Assembly: GCA_000585015.1 (NCBI GenBank) | Contig: JFAX01000003.1 | Location: 5,576-69,575, forward strand | From: Candidatus Accumulibacter adjunctus | GTDB taxonomy: Bacteria; Pseudomonadota; Gammaproteobacteria; Burkholderiales; Rhodocyclaceae | Reading direction: 5' to 3' | Length of the DNA stretch: 64,000 bases | Made by a program: the position numbers and the translations under genes | The notes under the pieces: model-generated | What the model was told of the DNA's origin: nothing | Database searches by the model: none | Seen by the model: the letters and a program-made list of their open reading frames with translations, nothing else | Part shown: one piece after another, positions 1-10,439 of the stretch | How the letters are laid out: each line of letters starts with the position of its first letter | Position numbering within the stretch: position 1 is the first letter of the stretch

Positions 1-390
1 CGGCCGGCGACATCGAGACAACGCATTGCGTGATCCGGGCTGTGCGCCGCAAGCTGGAAGACGAGGGCGAAGCGGACGAAGCGTGAGAGGCAGCCGGCAG
101 CAGCGGCGCGCCCGACATCCGGGCGCTTCGGGGCAAGCCAACATCGCCGTGACGCCTGCTGCCCGCCGACGGGCGGCTGCTGCGGGAGACGCCCGAGCCA
201 CCGGCAGCAGGCGGGATGATCGCTCGCATCGTGGCGCTGCTGCTGGTGGTCCTCCGGGCGCACTGGGTCGGCGCCTTCGCGCATTTTTTTCGGCTGGCAG
301 CGCTGCACGCCGATCGCCGATCCGCATGCAGGCTCCCCGGGGGACTTTCTGTCTTTGCTGGTGGAAGCGGCAATTGAGTATACTGTCACC

Positions 391-423
391 GATTCGCGCA
401 CCGATTCGCGCACCGATTCGCGG
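391..423. repeat. Short direct repeat, CGATTCGCGCAC-type unit x ~2.8
   Basis: gattcgcgcaccgattcgcgcaccgattcgcg at the point where the GGDEF homology ends. Confidence 0.8.
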
Positions 424-425
424 TC

Positions 426-2354
426 GAGATCGAGGTAGCAGAGCGCATGCCGCGCGTCGTACTGGCGTGCGCTGTTCACCACCCGCTCGAGCCGCCGTTC
501 GAACTTCTGCCGGTTGATCAGGCCGGTGAGGGCGTCGTGTGTGGCGTCGTACTCCATCCGGCGCGCCAGCTGACGGTTCTCGGTCACGTCGTGGAAGACC
601 AGCACCGAGCCGAGCACCTGGCCGTCGCGGCCGCGGATCGGCGCCGCCGAGTCGTCGATGTGATGCTCGCGCCCATGCCGGCCGAGCAGGATCGAATGGT
701 TGGCCAGGCCGACGACCTTGCCTTCACGCAGGCAGCGCTCGACCGGGTCGGGCGCCGGCTGGCGCGTCCGCTCGTCGACGATGCGAAAGACTTCCTGCAG
801 CGGGCGACCGTTCGCATCGGCCGCACTCCAGCCGGTCAGCGTCTCGGCCACCGGATTGAGGTACTCGACGATTGCCCGCCCGTCGGTCGTGATCACCGCG
901 TCGCCGATCGAATCGAGTGTCACCTGGGCCCGTTCCTTGGCTTCGAACAAGGCCTCCTCGGCCAGCTTGCGGTCGGTGATGTCGCGCCCGACGCCGATGA
1001 TCGCCACCACCTGTCCGTCATCGTCGAGCACCGCGGTGTCCGCCCAGCCGAACCAGCGCCAGCCCGAGGCCGTGCAGGCTCGTTGTTCGTGATAATCCCG
1101 GTAGGGTGGCGGGAACAATTCCTCCATCGCTTTCGCCGTCGACGCCTGGTCATCCTCATGCACCAGCGGCATGAAGGTGTGCCCGAGAAGCTCCGATTCC
1201 GTCTTGCCGAAAACCTGGCAGTACGACGGGCTGACGAACAGGAAGCGATTCTCGGTGTCCACCTTGACCACCAGGTCGCTCTGGTTCTCGACGAGAAGCC
1301 GGTAGTTCTCCTCGCTCTGCTGCAGGGCGGCCTCGGCCCGCTCCTGCGCCGTGACGTCGAGACCGAGTATCAGCAGGTTGCCGGTGGCGCTGCCGTCCGC
1401 CGGCAGCTTGCCGGTGTACCAGAGCATTACCCTGCTATCGCCACTGCGGCAACGTATCGTCGTTTTCACGCCCGCTGCCGTTTCGCCCGCTTGCGCAGCG
1501 TCGAGCCGGGCGCGGGCCGCGTCGAGCCGCGCGCGATCGGGGTACAGCCAGCCGTCGACGTCGCCGTGGCCGACCACCTGCTCACTGGCATGACCGCTAA
1601 TCTCCGCTGCCGCCCGGTTCCAGATCAGGACCCGACCGTCTTCATCGCGTACCTCGATCCACACGCGGGCATTGCCGAGGATGCTTTCGAGCGGCTGGCT
1701 GAGCAGCTTCACCCGCTCCTCGGCGCGCTGCCGTTCGGCGCTCTCCCGGCGCAGTTGCTGCAGGGCGACCGCCATGTCGGCGCGCGTTGCGCGATCGCTC
1801 TGCAGGAGGCGCTCGATTTCCTCCTCGAGCGTGCGCGGCGACGGCGCGACGCGGAACTCGTCGCAATCGTCGCCGCGGGCGAGGAAGCGGGTCTGCTCCG
1901 CCCAGCAGTTGGTGCCAAACAGCCGCGAGCAATAGCCGGCAAGCTTGCCCGCCAGCATGCCGCTGCCCCAGCAGACCCGCAGGGCGCTCTGATAACGGCC
2001 TTCTCAGCCGTTCCACACGCGAAAACGGGCAACCTGTCCGGGCAGGTCGATTTCGACCAGACGCCAGTCGCCCCATCCCGCCACCGCCGCAATCTTCGCG
2101 ATGGCCGCAAAGCCGGTGGCGAAATCGGCAGCGGAGTCGATCACCTGCCAGTCGGCGTCGACGCTCTTGCGCCCCTCGCTCTGCAGCGCCAGGCCGAAGC
2201 GCTCGGCGCCGACCATCGCCTGCAGGCCAGCCATCAAGCCGGCCAGCGTCGTGTCGATCCACAACATGGCGACGGGCAAGCGCTCGAAGGTGCAGGTGCC
2301 GGCGAGCGCATCCCACGCAATCTCGATACCCGCGACGCGGATCAGGGGAGTCAT
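426..2354 (-). pseudogene. XylR_N/V4R-type sensor + PAS + GGDEF protein, interrupted by an in-frame TGA and truncated inside GGDEF
   Basis: - strand frame from 2354: MTPLIRVAGIEIAWDALAGTCTFERLP...RFRVWNG*EGRYQSALRVCWGSGMLAGKLAGYCSRLFGTNCWAEQ...(PAS)...LARRMEYDATHDALTGLINRQKFERRLERVV...HALCYLDLD. It then loses GGDEF homology at a 12-bp repeat. The frame has no further stop down to the window edge, so it is missing from the ORF track. Confidence 0.72.
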
Positions 2355-2641
2355 CGCGGACGCGCCGCGGGCTTGCGGCGAGTCGACCGCTGCGGAAGAG
2401 TCCCCGTCGCCTGCTTCGACTCAGCCTCTGTGTCGCCCAAGGGGACTGTCGGGTTCCCCGGCTCGCTGCCCTCCGCGCACACGCTTCGACCTGCTCGCCA
2501 CTGGTTTCTCCTCGGGTTCACTCGAGCCGCGCTGGAGGCTTGCCGGCCGACTGAACATCCATCGTGGGATCATAGCAATCGTCGCGCTGCACTCGTGTGG
2601 TCGTCGAGGTGGGCATGGCGAAGGCCGTGGCGAGCGCCACC

Positions 2642-5600
2642 TCAAGGCGGCACGGCGCCCCAGTTCGCTGCCGCCGGAGATGTGTCGGGGGCCTGCAGTG
2701 GCAACTGGAGGATGAAGGTGCTTCCTTCGCCGGGCGCGCTGCGCGCCTCGATGCGGCCACCGAGCACGCGGGTGGCGATACTGTAGACGATGTGCAGGCC
2801 GAGACCGCTGCCGCCCTGGCCGAGGCGGGTGGTGAAGAACGGATCGAAGATGCGCGGCAGGTGCGCGGCTGCAATGCCGCAACCGTTGTCGCTGATCCGC
2901 AGCGTCACGCGTCCGTTGTCGGGCTGACTCGCGACGATCTCGATGACGCCCGCTGCGGCATTCGCGAAGCCATGCACGAGCGCGTTGGTGGCCAGGTTGC
3001 CGATGATCTGGCCCAGCGGCCCGGGGAAGCTGTCCATGACGATGCCGTCCGGAATGTCGACCTGGATGCGGTGTGGCGTCTTCCTGTACTGTGGTCGCAG
3101 GGTGGCGACGATCTCGTCGATCGTCGCCGCCAGGTCGAACCGTCGGCGCTGCGCGCTGGTCTGGTCGACGGCGACCTGCTTGAAGTGTCCGATCAGGTCG
3201 TTCGCCTGCAGCAGGCTGCGCTCGATGAGGCCGGTGGCCTGCATCGCAGCGGCGACGAAGTCCCGCAGCGCCGTGCGCGACAGGCTGGCGCCCTCCGCCA
3301 GTTGCGAGAACTGGCGCGTCTTTCCGGACAGGGTGGTGGCCACCAGCAGGCTGTTGCCCAGCGGCGTTCCCATCTCGTGCGCCACGCCGGCCACCAGCGA
3401 GCCCAGCGAGGCCAGCTTCTCGCTGCGGATCAGTTCTTCCTGGGCGCGCCGCAAGGTGTCGAGCGTTTCCCGCAGCTGCGCGTTGGACGCGGCGAGTTCC
3501 TCGGTACGCAGCCGGACGCGCTCGTCGAGTTCCTCGTTCGCCCGCCGGAGGGCCTCCTCGGCCTGCTTGCGGGCGGTGATCTCGAGGGCGGCGCCGACCG
3601 TGCGCAGTGGCTGACGCGAGTCGCCGTCGCCGGCGAAAGACGTCTGCCCCATCGCCAGCACCCAGCGGACGACGCCCGAGCGGCCGACGATGCGGTACTC
3701 GGCCTCGTACTGACCGTCGCCGTTCGCGTCGTGGGCGCGGCGGATGGCCGCCAGGACGTGCTCGCGGTCATCGGCATGAACGACCTCGATGAACGAATCG
3801 ACACTGCGCGGCTCGTCGGCTCCCCAGCCGAACATCGCACGCAACTCGGGCGACCAGTAGATCGTGTCGGCCCGGTGATCGCGGTCGAAGATGCCGATCC
3901 CGGAGACGCGGATCGCCTGCAGCAGGCGTTGCTCGCTCTGGCGCACCGCTTCTTCGGCGCGCCTGCGCTCGGAGACGTCGCGCACGAAGGCGAAGCCGTA
4001 GACCCGTCCGCCGAAAGCGATGACTCGCGACGATACTTCGACCGGAAAGCTGCTGCCGTCCTTGCGCCGGTGCCGCGTGCCCTCGCGCAGCGAGCCCGCC
4101 AGTCCGGAGCCGGGCGCCGATTCGCGCCAGCCCGCTTCGCTGCTGTCCGTGTCGACATCCCAGAGGTGCAGCCGCAGCAGCTCTTCGCGCGTGTAGCCGA
4201 GCGAACGGCAGGCTTGCTCGTTGGCATGGACGAAACGGCCGTCCCGGTCGAGCCAGAAGATGGCGTCGGACGCGTGCTCGACCGAGAGGCTGGTCAGCTC
4301 GAGCATCTCTTCCGACTGCTTGCGGCTGCTGATGTCGGCGTGCGTGCCGAGCAGCCTGAGCGGCCGCCCCTGCGCGTCGCAGGCGACCACCCTGCCGACC
4401 GATTGGATCCACCGCCATTCGCCCGACTTGGTCTGCAGCCGGTACTCCAGCTGATACTCGGTGCGCGTGCCGGCGATGCACTCGTGCAGGGTGCGTCCGG
4501 CGAGGTCGCGGTCTTCCGGGTGCACGCGCTCGAGCCAGTTCGCCGCATTCAACTCCAGTTCGCCGTCTGCGTAGCCCAGCATGCCGGCATACTCGGTGCT
4601 GACCAGCGCTTTGCCGCTGCCGAGGTCGAGGTCATAGAAGCCGAGCTTCCCCGCGACCAGGGCGAGGCGCAGTCGTTCCTCGTTGCTCCTCAATGCCGCT
4701 TCGGCATCGCGACGCCTCCTGTTTTCGCGCACGGCCTCGGTGAGACTCGCGCAGTTGTTCAGGAAGGGTGCGAGCTGGGTCGCCATGGCCTCGCTGTAGC
4801 CGCCTTGACGGTTGGCGACGCCGATCATTCCGACCAGTTCGTCGCCACGGAAGAAGGGCAGTCCCATGAACGCGTTCAGCGGCGGATGGCCGGGCGGACG
4901 GCCATGTCGCCGTGGATCGCTGTCGGGATCGTTGGCGATCACCGGCCTGGCGCTGGTCATGACGGCGCCGAAGAGCGAGTTCAGGTTGCGGAACTCCAAT
5001 CCCTTTGGCGCGTGCTGCGCGTAGAACGCCCGTGTCTCGTCGTTCCAGGCGATGTTGCTGATCGCCTGGGTGCGCAGGAAGGGCGAGCCGTCGTCGTTGC
5101 GGTGAACCTCGCCGATGAAGCCGTACTCGCTCTCGGTCAGTGCCAGCAGTGAGGACAACATGCGCTCGAAGACGTCACGGGTATCGGCGCCAGCGATGTA
5201 CAGGGCCTGCGTCTGGCTGACGGCATGGCTCAGGGCATTGGAGCGGCGCAACGACTGTTCCGCGCCCTTGCGCCGCCGGATGTTGTTGACCAGCACGAGC
5301 ACGGCGAGCGCCAGGGCGAGGACCACCGCCGTCGTCAGCCAGACGGCACCGCGATACTGGTCGTACAACGTCGGCGGCTTGCCGACGACGACGCTGCCTG
5401 CGGGCAGTTCGTGTTCGCCGATGCCGTGGCGCTGCATCCGGCCATGGTTGAAGAGGTAGGCGAGCGGCGCCGCTTGCACCGGAATGCTCCGCGCGTCCTC
5501 GCCCGCCAGGATGCGCACCGCCATCGCCGCCGCCAGCCGACCGACCTCGGTGCCGTCCGCGACCTTGCCGCCGAGGGTCAGGCCGCCACGGACGCGCTGG

Positions 5601-6469
5601 CTGGTGATGTCGAAGAGTGGCGCCGGCGACACGGCGCTGACCCGTTCGACGACTTCCGCCGGACCATGGTGGTGGCCCCCGGCGTCCCTGGCGGAGGCGA
5701 GGACGAAGACGATGTCCTCGGCCGACAGCGCGGCGGCGCTGGCGACGATCTCCTCGAGATCGAGATCGTGCTTGATCCGGATCGGAATGTCCGTCTGCAG
5801 GCTGGCGAGTGCGTCGCGCGCATGGTCGAGACCGGAACCGGAATCGGCCCGATTGGCGTACACGACGACCTGCGTGGCCCTGGGTCGCAGGCGCTGCGCC
5901 GCCTGCAGGGTCGACGGGACGTCGATCCGCTCGCTCACGCCCGTGATGGCGATTTCCGGCGGAAACGCCTGCACGTCGAAGGCCGCTGCATCGCTGAAGA
6001 CGACCGGCGTGCCGGCGAAGAGCGATGGCTGATGCCTGGCGAGGAAGGAAAGCGCTGCGTCGTCGGTGGCGATGATCAGGTCGAAGTGCTGCGAGCGGTA
6101 ATGGCGCCCGAGGTATTCGGCGAAGCCACGCTGGTCGTCGGGGGCCGGCAGCCGCAGGACATCCATGTACTCCAGGAAAATCTCGGGACGCGGGTGGCTC
6201 GCCTTGAGCACCGCCGTGATTCCCTCGACCTGCGCGTCGGTCCAGCCGAAGCCCTGGTGGTATGAGTTCAGCACCAGAACAGCCTGGCGATCGGGGGCAG
6301 CCTGGACGCTGTCGGTGGCGATCAGGCAGGTCGCCCCGATCGCTGCCAGGCCGAGCATCCGGATGCCGTTCAGGATGCGCATGGCAGCCGCGAGCATTCG
6401 TGCCAGATGCTGCGCGGCAGGATGGAAGCGGTCGGCGGTGGCGCCGCGCTGCGGCCTCATGCCGTCCAT
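2642..6469 (-). CDS. Sensor histidine kinase with N-terminal ABC-substrate-binding-like domain, TM, GAF and several PAS domains
   Basis: 1275 aa. N-term AVLVLNSYHQGFGWTDAQVEGI... (ABC_sub_bind-like), GAF-like segment, PAS/PAC repeats, HAMGTPLGNSLL H-box region, C-term DNGCGIAAAHLPRIFDPFFTTR...GSGLGLHIV (HATPase). The start may be the internal Met near 6381. Confidence 0.9.
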   Translation of the reverse strand: MDGMRPQRGATADRFHPAAQHLARMLAAAMRILNGIRMLGLAAIGATCLIATDSVQAAPDRQAVLVLNSYHQGFGWTDAQVEGITAVLKASHPRPEIFLEYMDVLRLPAPDDQRGFAEYLGRHYRSQHFDLIIATDDAALSFLARHQPSLFAGTPVVFSDAAAFDVQAFPPEIAITGVSERIDVPSTLQAAQRLRPRATQVVVYANRADSGSGLDHARDALASLQTDIPIRIKHDLDLEEIVASAAALSAEDIVFVLASARDAGGHHHGPAEVVERVSAVSPAPLFDITSQRVRGGLTLGGKVADGTEVGRLAAAMAVRILAGEDARSIPVQAAPLAYLFNHGRMQRHGIGEHELPAGSVVVGKPPTLYDQYRGAVWLTTAVVLALALAVLVLVNNIRRRKGAEQSLRRSNALSHAVSQTQALYIAGADTRDVFERMLSSLLALTESEYGFIGEVHRNDDGSPFLRTQAISNIAWNDETRAFYAQHAPKGLEFRNLNSLFGAVMTSARPVIANDPDSDPRRHGRPPGHPPLNAFMGLPFFRGDELVGMIGVANRQGGYSEAMATQLAPFLNNCASLTEAVRENRRRRDAEAALRSNEERLRLALVAGKLGFYDLDLGSGKALVSTEYAGMLGYADGELELNAANWLERVHPEDRDLAGRTLHECIAGTRTEYQLEYRLQTKSGEWRWIQSVGRVVACDAQGRPLRLLGTHADISSRKQSEEMLELTSLSVEHASDAIFWLDRDGRFVHANEQACRSLGYTREELLRLHLWDVDTDSSEAGWRESAPGSGLAGSLREGTRHRRKDGSSFPVEVSSRVIAFGGRVYGFAFVRDVSERRRAEEAVRQSEQRLLQAIRVSGIGIFDRDHRADTIYWSPELRAMFGWGADEPRSVDSFIEVVHADDREHVLAAIRRAHDANGDGQYEAEYRIVGRSGVVRWVLAMGQTSFAGDGDSRQPLRTVGAALEITARKQAEEALRRANEELDERVRLRTEELAASNAQLRETLDTLRRAQEELIRSEKLASLGSLVAGVAHEMGTPLGNSLLVATTLSGKTRQFSQLAEGASLSRTALRDFVAAAMQATGLIERSLLQANDLIGHFKQVAVDQTSAQRRRFDLAATIDEIVATLRPQYRKTPHRIQVDIPDGIVMDSFPGPLGQIIGNLATNALVHGFANAAAGVIEIVASQPDNGRVTLRISDNGCGIAAAHLPRIFDPFFTTRLGQGGSGLGLHIVYSIATRVLGGRIEARSAPGEGSTFILQLPLQAPDTSPAAANWGAVPP

Positions 6470-6747
6470 CCGGATCGTCCCGGAGCCGCTCGGCGATTGA
6501 CGCTCGTTGCCTGCAGCGCCGACACTGGCGCCCGTGTTTTCCGGGAGGGAGCCGACGACCCGCTGGCGGCCGCGGTCGACGCATTGCTCGCAGCCGGGCA
6601 GGAAGTGGCGAACGGGATCGACTGCTTCCCAGCATCTCGCTCACCGTTCCTCCGGGCCGCTCGATCGCGACCGCGCTGATGCCCGCGTCGGGCGGGCCGG
6701 GCGTCAGCCACTTCGCTCATTCATCGCTCCACGGGCATGACGACGAC

Positions 6748-8331
6748 TCACTGCTTGCTGCCGAAGTGGACGGTCGGCGCCACCGGGAACGCCGAGAGCG
6801 TGACGACGCGTGGCGCCGACGGGGTGTCGCCGGCAGCTTCGGGTGGTGTCGGCGGCATGTTCTGGCGGCCCCACCAGGCGTCGAGGAAAGCGCCGAGCGC
6901 CTGCGAGTCGCGCAGCAGGTGGTCGAGCTTGCGGTCGAAGAAGAGCAGGGTCGACGTGCCCCTGCCACCGATTTCGTGGATCGAGCCCGGCGCCACCGGC
7001 TGCAGCGGTGGCCGGTTGCGGGCGCGCCAGAGATAGGCGCCGGATTCGCCTGCCGGTGACGGGGGTTCGATGTCGACGATCAGGTTCCAGCGCTCGCTGC
7101 TGGCGAGCTTCAGTTCGATTCGTGCCGGTAGCGCGTGCAGCGGGATGGTCGCCGGCTTCGTCTCGAGTGCTGCGACATCGACGCTGGCAAGCGGCTCCGC
7201 GAGCCCACGGATGGCACCGCTGGCGCGCAGCACCGGCATCAGGGCGCCGACGAGGAAGACCCCGAGGATGGCGGCGCAGATCGTCAGCCGCTGGCTGTCG
7301 GCTGCCGCTTCGCGGGCGCAGGGAACACGGGCGTCGATCCAGGCGTAGGCGCCGGCGAGACCGAAGCAGATTGGTAGCCACCAGATCCAGACCTGCGAAC
7401 AGACGCTGCCGCTGATGCCATGGAAGAGGCCGGTGGCGAGGGTGACGCAGACGAGGCCGGCAGCGGCGCCGATGACGCTGGCGAAGCCACCGCCAACGAG
7501 ACGCCGGCAGCTGCCGAGAGCGCCGTCCGCGGCGATGGTGCCGGCGCGGATGGCGCCGGCGGCGATCGGCGGCAGCAGGAGAAGCATGCCGGCAATGACC
7601 CAGTCTTCCGGGTCGGCGAGGGCGCCTCTGGCGTTGTCGAGGAGGATCGCGGCGACGCAGATGATGCCTGGCGCGGCCGTATGCAGGCAGGCCCAGGCGA
7701 TTTCCGCCAGCGCGCCACTGCTGCGGCGAGCATGCAGGCGGTACGGCGTCGTTCGCCAGGTGCCGAAGGCGATCAGCGGGCCGGCGATGAACAGCAGGCT
7801 GGCAACCAGCGGGCCGACGACATCGTGCTCGCTGCGCAGGCTGATTTCGGCCAGCCACTGCAGGTAGGCGAGCGCGGCGAGGACGCCGAGGACGGCGGTG
7901 AAGAGTCCCGGCACCATCGCGCGGACGGAGCGTGACCACCAGCCGGCCGTACCGCGTGCCTGCCGGAACAGCGACAGCGCGAGGTGCAGCCAGGGCAGTG
8001 TGGCCGGCAGCGGCGGCAGGCGGGCGCCCTGCGCCTGCAGGCGGCCGAACAGTGCATAGGCTGGCGGCGCCTGTCCGGGGCTGCCGAGCGTCGCCGCCAT
8101 CGCCGGCCCGAGATTCGCCGGCGACTGTTGGCAAAGCGTCGCCAGCTCGGCTTCGGCGGTGCTGCGCACGCCCGCGTCGCCGTCGCTGATGGCGAGCTGC
8201 AGCAGTTTTTGCAGCGCCGTGTCGTCGGCGATGGTGGCGAGCGCGACGGCGGCGTTGCGCCGCGCCTGCGCGCTGCTGTCTTCCGCCTGCAGGAATTCGT
8301 CGATGATCTGATGGGCGGGATGATGGTTCAT
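6748..8331 (-). CDS. HEAT-like N-terminus + multi-pass membrane protein, third component of the TIR-SIR2/STAND operon
   Basis: 527 aa. N-term ARRNAAVALATIADDTALQKLLQLAISDGDAGVRSTAEAEL (HEAT-like), then about 7 hydrophobic segments. Start overlaps the upstream stop by 4 nt (ATGA). Confidence 0.8.
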   Translation of the reverse strand: MNHHPAHQIIDEFLQAEDSSAQARRNAAVALATIADDTALQKLLQLAISDGDAGVRSTAEAELATLCQQSPANLGPAMAATLGSPGQAPPAYALFGRLQAQGARLPPLPATLPWLHLALSLFRQARGTAGWWSRSVRAMVPGLFTAVLGVLAALAYLQWLAEISLRSEHDVVGPLVASLLFIAGPLIAFGTWRTTPYRLHARRSSGALAEIAWACLHTAAPGIICVAAILLDNARGALADPEDWVIAGMLLLLPPIAAGAIRAGTIAADGALGSCRRLVGGGFASVIGAAAGLVCVTLATGLFHGISGSVCSQVWIWWLPICFGLAGAYAWIDARVPCAREAAADSQRLTICAAILGVFLVGALMPVLRASGAIRGLAEPLASVDVAALETKPATIPLHALPARIELKLASSERWNLIVDIEPPSPAGESGAYLWRARNRPPLQPVAPGSIHEIGGRGTSTLLFFDRKLDHLLRDSQALGAFLDAWWGRQNMPPTPPEAAGDTPSAPRVVTLSAFPVAPTVHFGSKQ

Positions 8332-10439
8332 TGCATCACCTGCTGGGTCCAGTGGCGCACGTCGGCATGCTCCTCGGCGGTGGCGCGCAGGAGTTCGCTG
8401 CGCAGGATCGCCTGTCGCTCGGCGGGGGTGAAGGCCTGTCGGTCACGGTTGGCATTGATCTGCTGCAGCTCGGGGCGCGAAAGGAAGCCCGGTCCGGCGG
8501 CGCTGCCGGCGAGCCGCTGGCGGATGGTGCCGAGGTCGGCGATCGCGGCGAGGCCGTTGGCGGCGTCCAGCCAGTAACGCAGCGTCGGCCGCTGCTCGCC
8601 GCCGCTGCCGTGGCAGAGCCACGCGCGCAGCATCTGCTCGACCGCCCAGCCGTTCCATTGCACGCGCTGCCGGTTGCGGTCGAGGATGGCGAACTCGGCG
8701 CGGTTGATCACCGAGTCCGTGGCCGAGGCAGCGGGATCGCGCTGGCTCTCTGCCAGGGCGCGCAGCGCGACGCGAAACTGCTGATACTCGACGTTGCCAT
8801 AGAGATATTTCTGCAGCGCCTCCTGGATCGCCGGGATGAGGAATTCGTGCGTGATCTCGATGAACTGGCCGCCAAGGCGTGGCTCGATGCGCACCAGCGT
8901 GCGGTTGACCAGCTTGTCGAGCAGGGCCGTCCGTCGCGTCGGGTCGCGGAATGGAAAGTGGATCAGTTGCCGACGTTCGACGATGTTGCGCGTGCCGCTG
9001 CCGGTGATCAGCGGCTCGATCAGCTCGAGTGCCTCTCGCCGCTCGTCGTCGTCGGCCAGGGCGACGAGGAAGTCGTGCAGGAAGTCGCGCAGGATTCCGC
9101 GCGCGCCGTGCAGGCGCTCGGCGTAGGTCGCGAGCGGCACGGTCGGCAGCTCGCCGGCGGCAGCCGGGGCAGCGCGACTGACGAGTTGGCGGCCGGACTC
9201 GAGCCAGAGCTTCTCGCACACCAGCGACAGGTGGGCCGGTTCGATGTAGCGCTCTTCCTTCAACAGGTCGGCGAGGATCTGGTTGAAGCACTCTTCTTCG
9301 TAGGTATAGCCGTAGAGCACCGCTGGCTCCTCGATCGCCTGCCGTGCGCTGGCCTGTGTCAGCAGTTCGAGCTGGCAGGCCGAGCGATCGAGTTCGGGAA
9401 CGAACTCGCGGATCGGCCGCAGCTGCGCGATGTACTCGCTGCGCATCGAGAGCAGGAAGCGGACCGGCAGTGGCGACCGCCGGCCACGACGACGGCGCCC
9501 GTCCTCTGCCGGTGGCTCGCGGCAGAGCGTGCGCAGTTCGTCGATGAACTCGACGCGCAGGCGCCAGTCGGGCATGTCGTGGCTGCCGGGCGCGTGCAGT
9601 GAGCCGGCGTCGACGAAGCGCGTGAACAGCTCCTCGAACTGGTCGAAGAGCAGGACGAGGCAGAAACCTGGCCGCACCGAGCCGTAGATGCGCAGCAGGT
9701 TGTCGATGAAGGGTCGCAGCTCGCGGACCGGCAGGTCGAGGTAGTCCAGCGTCGTCGCGTAGGCCGCGCGACAGGCGGGACCGTCGAGGATGTGCAGCAA
9801 CTGCCGCACGCGCGTGTCGCCGCGAACCGGCTGCCAGGATTCGCTGCCGGTACCACAGGCGGTGGCGATCGCCGCCAGATGGTCGGCGACGGTCGCCAGA
9901 TCGAGGCTGGAGCGCAGCAGGCGGCAGATGTAGGGCGTCACCTTGCCGCCGTCGAGCGCCGGGTAGCGGGCGCACGACCCTTCGAGCGGCACGGGCGCGA
10001 TCAGGCAGCGCTTGCGCGGATCATGCAGCGGCAGAATCTCCCGATCGTCGTAGCGCGCCAGCAATTCGTCGAGAGTCGGATCGTCGGTGGCGGCGAAGAG
10101 GCCGTCCAGCGCGCGGCGCAGCGCAAGCGCCTCGGCTTCCGGCGGTGGCAGGACGTATTGCAGGCAGGCAATCCGCGTCGCGCGCACCGGATCGTTCTGC
10201 GGCAGGATGCGCACCGGTGTCCAGCCGCGCTGCTCGAGCTGCGGGATCACCAGAGCGTTGAGCAGCGAGGTCTTGCCGGCACCCGACTGGGCATGCAGCA
10301 GGCTCATCTGCGCCGAGAGCACATGCGCGACGATCTGGTCGGCCACTTCCCGGCGACCGAAGAAGAAGGCGGCGTCTTCGACCTGGTAGCTCTCCGGGCC
10401 CTTGTACGGCTTGTACTGTTCGATCATCGGCGTCGTCAC
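8328..10439 (-). CDS. Novel STAND-type P-loop NTPase
   Basis: 703 aa. FFFGRREVADQIVAHV...SLLHAQSGAGKTSLLNALVIPQLE (Walker A) and CLVLLFDQFEELFTRF (Walker B), in the nSTAND order. GTG start overlaps the upstream stop (GTGA). Confidence 0.88.
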   Translation of the reverse strand: MTTPMIEQYKPYKGPESYQVEDAAFFFGRREVADQIVAHVLSAQMSLLHAQSGAGKTSLLNALVIPQLEQRGWTPVRILPQNDPVRATRIACLQYVLPPPEAEALALRRALDGLFAATDDPTLDELLARYDDREILPLHDPRKRCLIAPVPLEGSCARYPALDGGKVTPYICRLLRSSLDLATVADHLAAIATACGTGSESWQPVRGDTRVRQLLHILDGPACRAAYATTLDYLDLPVRELRPFIDNLLRIYGSVRPGFCLVLLFDQFEELFTRFVDAGSLHAPGSHDMPDWRLRVEFIDELRTLCREPPAEDGRRRRGRRSPLPVRFLLSMRSEYIAQLRPIREFVPELDRSACQLELLTQASARQAIEEPAVLYGYTYEEECFNQILADLLKEERYIEPAHLSLVCEKLWLESGRQLVSRAAPAAAGELPTVPLATYAERLHGARGILRDFLHDFLVALADDDERREALELIEPLITGSGTRNIVERRQLIHFPFRDPTRRTALLDKLVNRTLVRIEPRLGGQFIEITHEFLIPAIQEALQKYLYGNVEYQQFRVALRALAESQRDPAASATDSVINRAEFAILDRNRQRVQWNGWAVEQMLRAWLCHGSGGEQRPTLRYWLDAANGLAAIADLGTIRQRLAGSAAGPGFLSRPELQQINANRDRQAFTPAERQAILRSELLRATAEEHADVRHWTQQVMQ

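Noticed and set aside
9-86. C-terminus of a + strand gene (DIETTHCVIRAVRRKLEDEGEADEA*)
   Set aside because: Only 25 codons in the window; not enough to call a family.
391-423. CRISPR-like or iteron array
   Set aside because: Fewer than three 12-bp units and no spacers.
447-2786. 779-aa + strand ORF
   Set aside because: Antisense shadow of the - strand PAS/GGDEF pseudogene; high-GC composition, no recognisable motifs.
2597-5152. 851-aa + strand ORF
   Set aside because: Antisense to the multi-PAS histidine kinase, whose motifs are clear.
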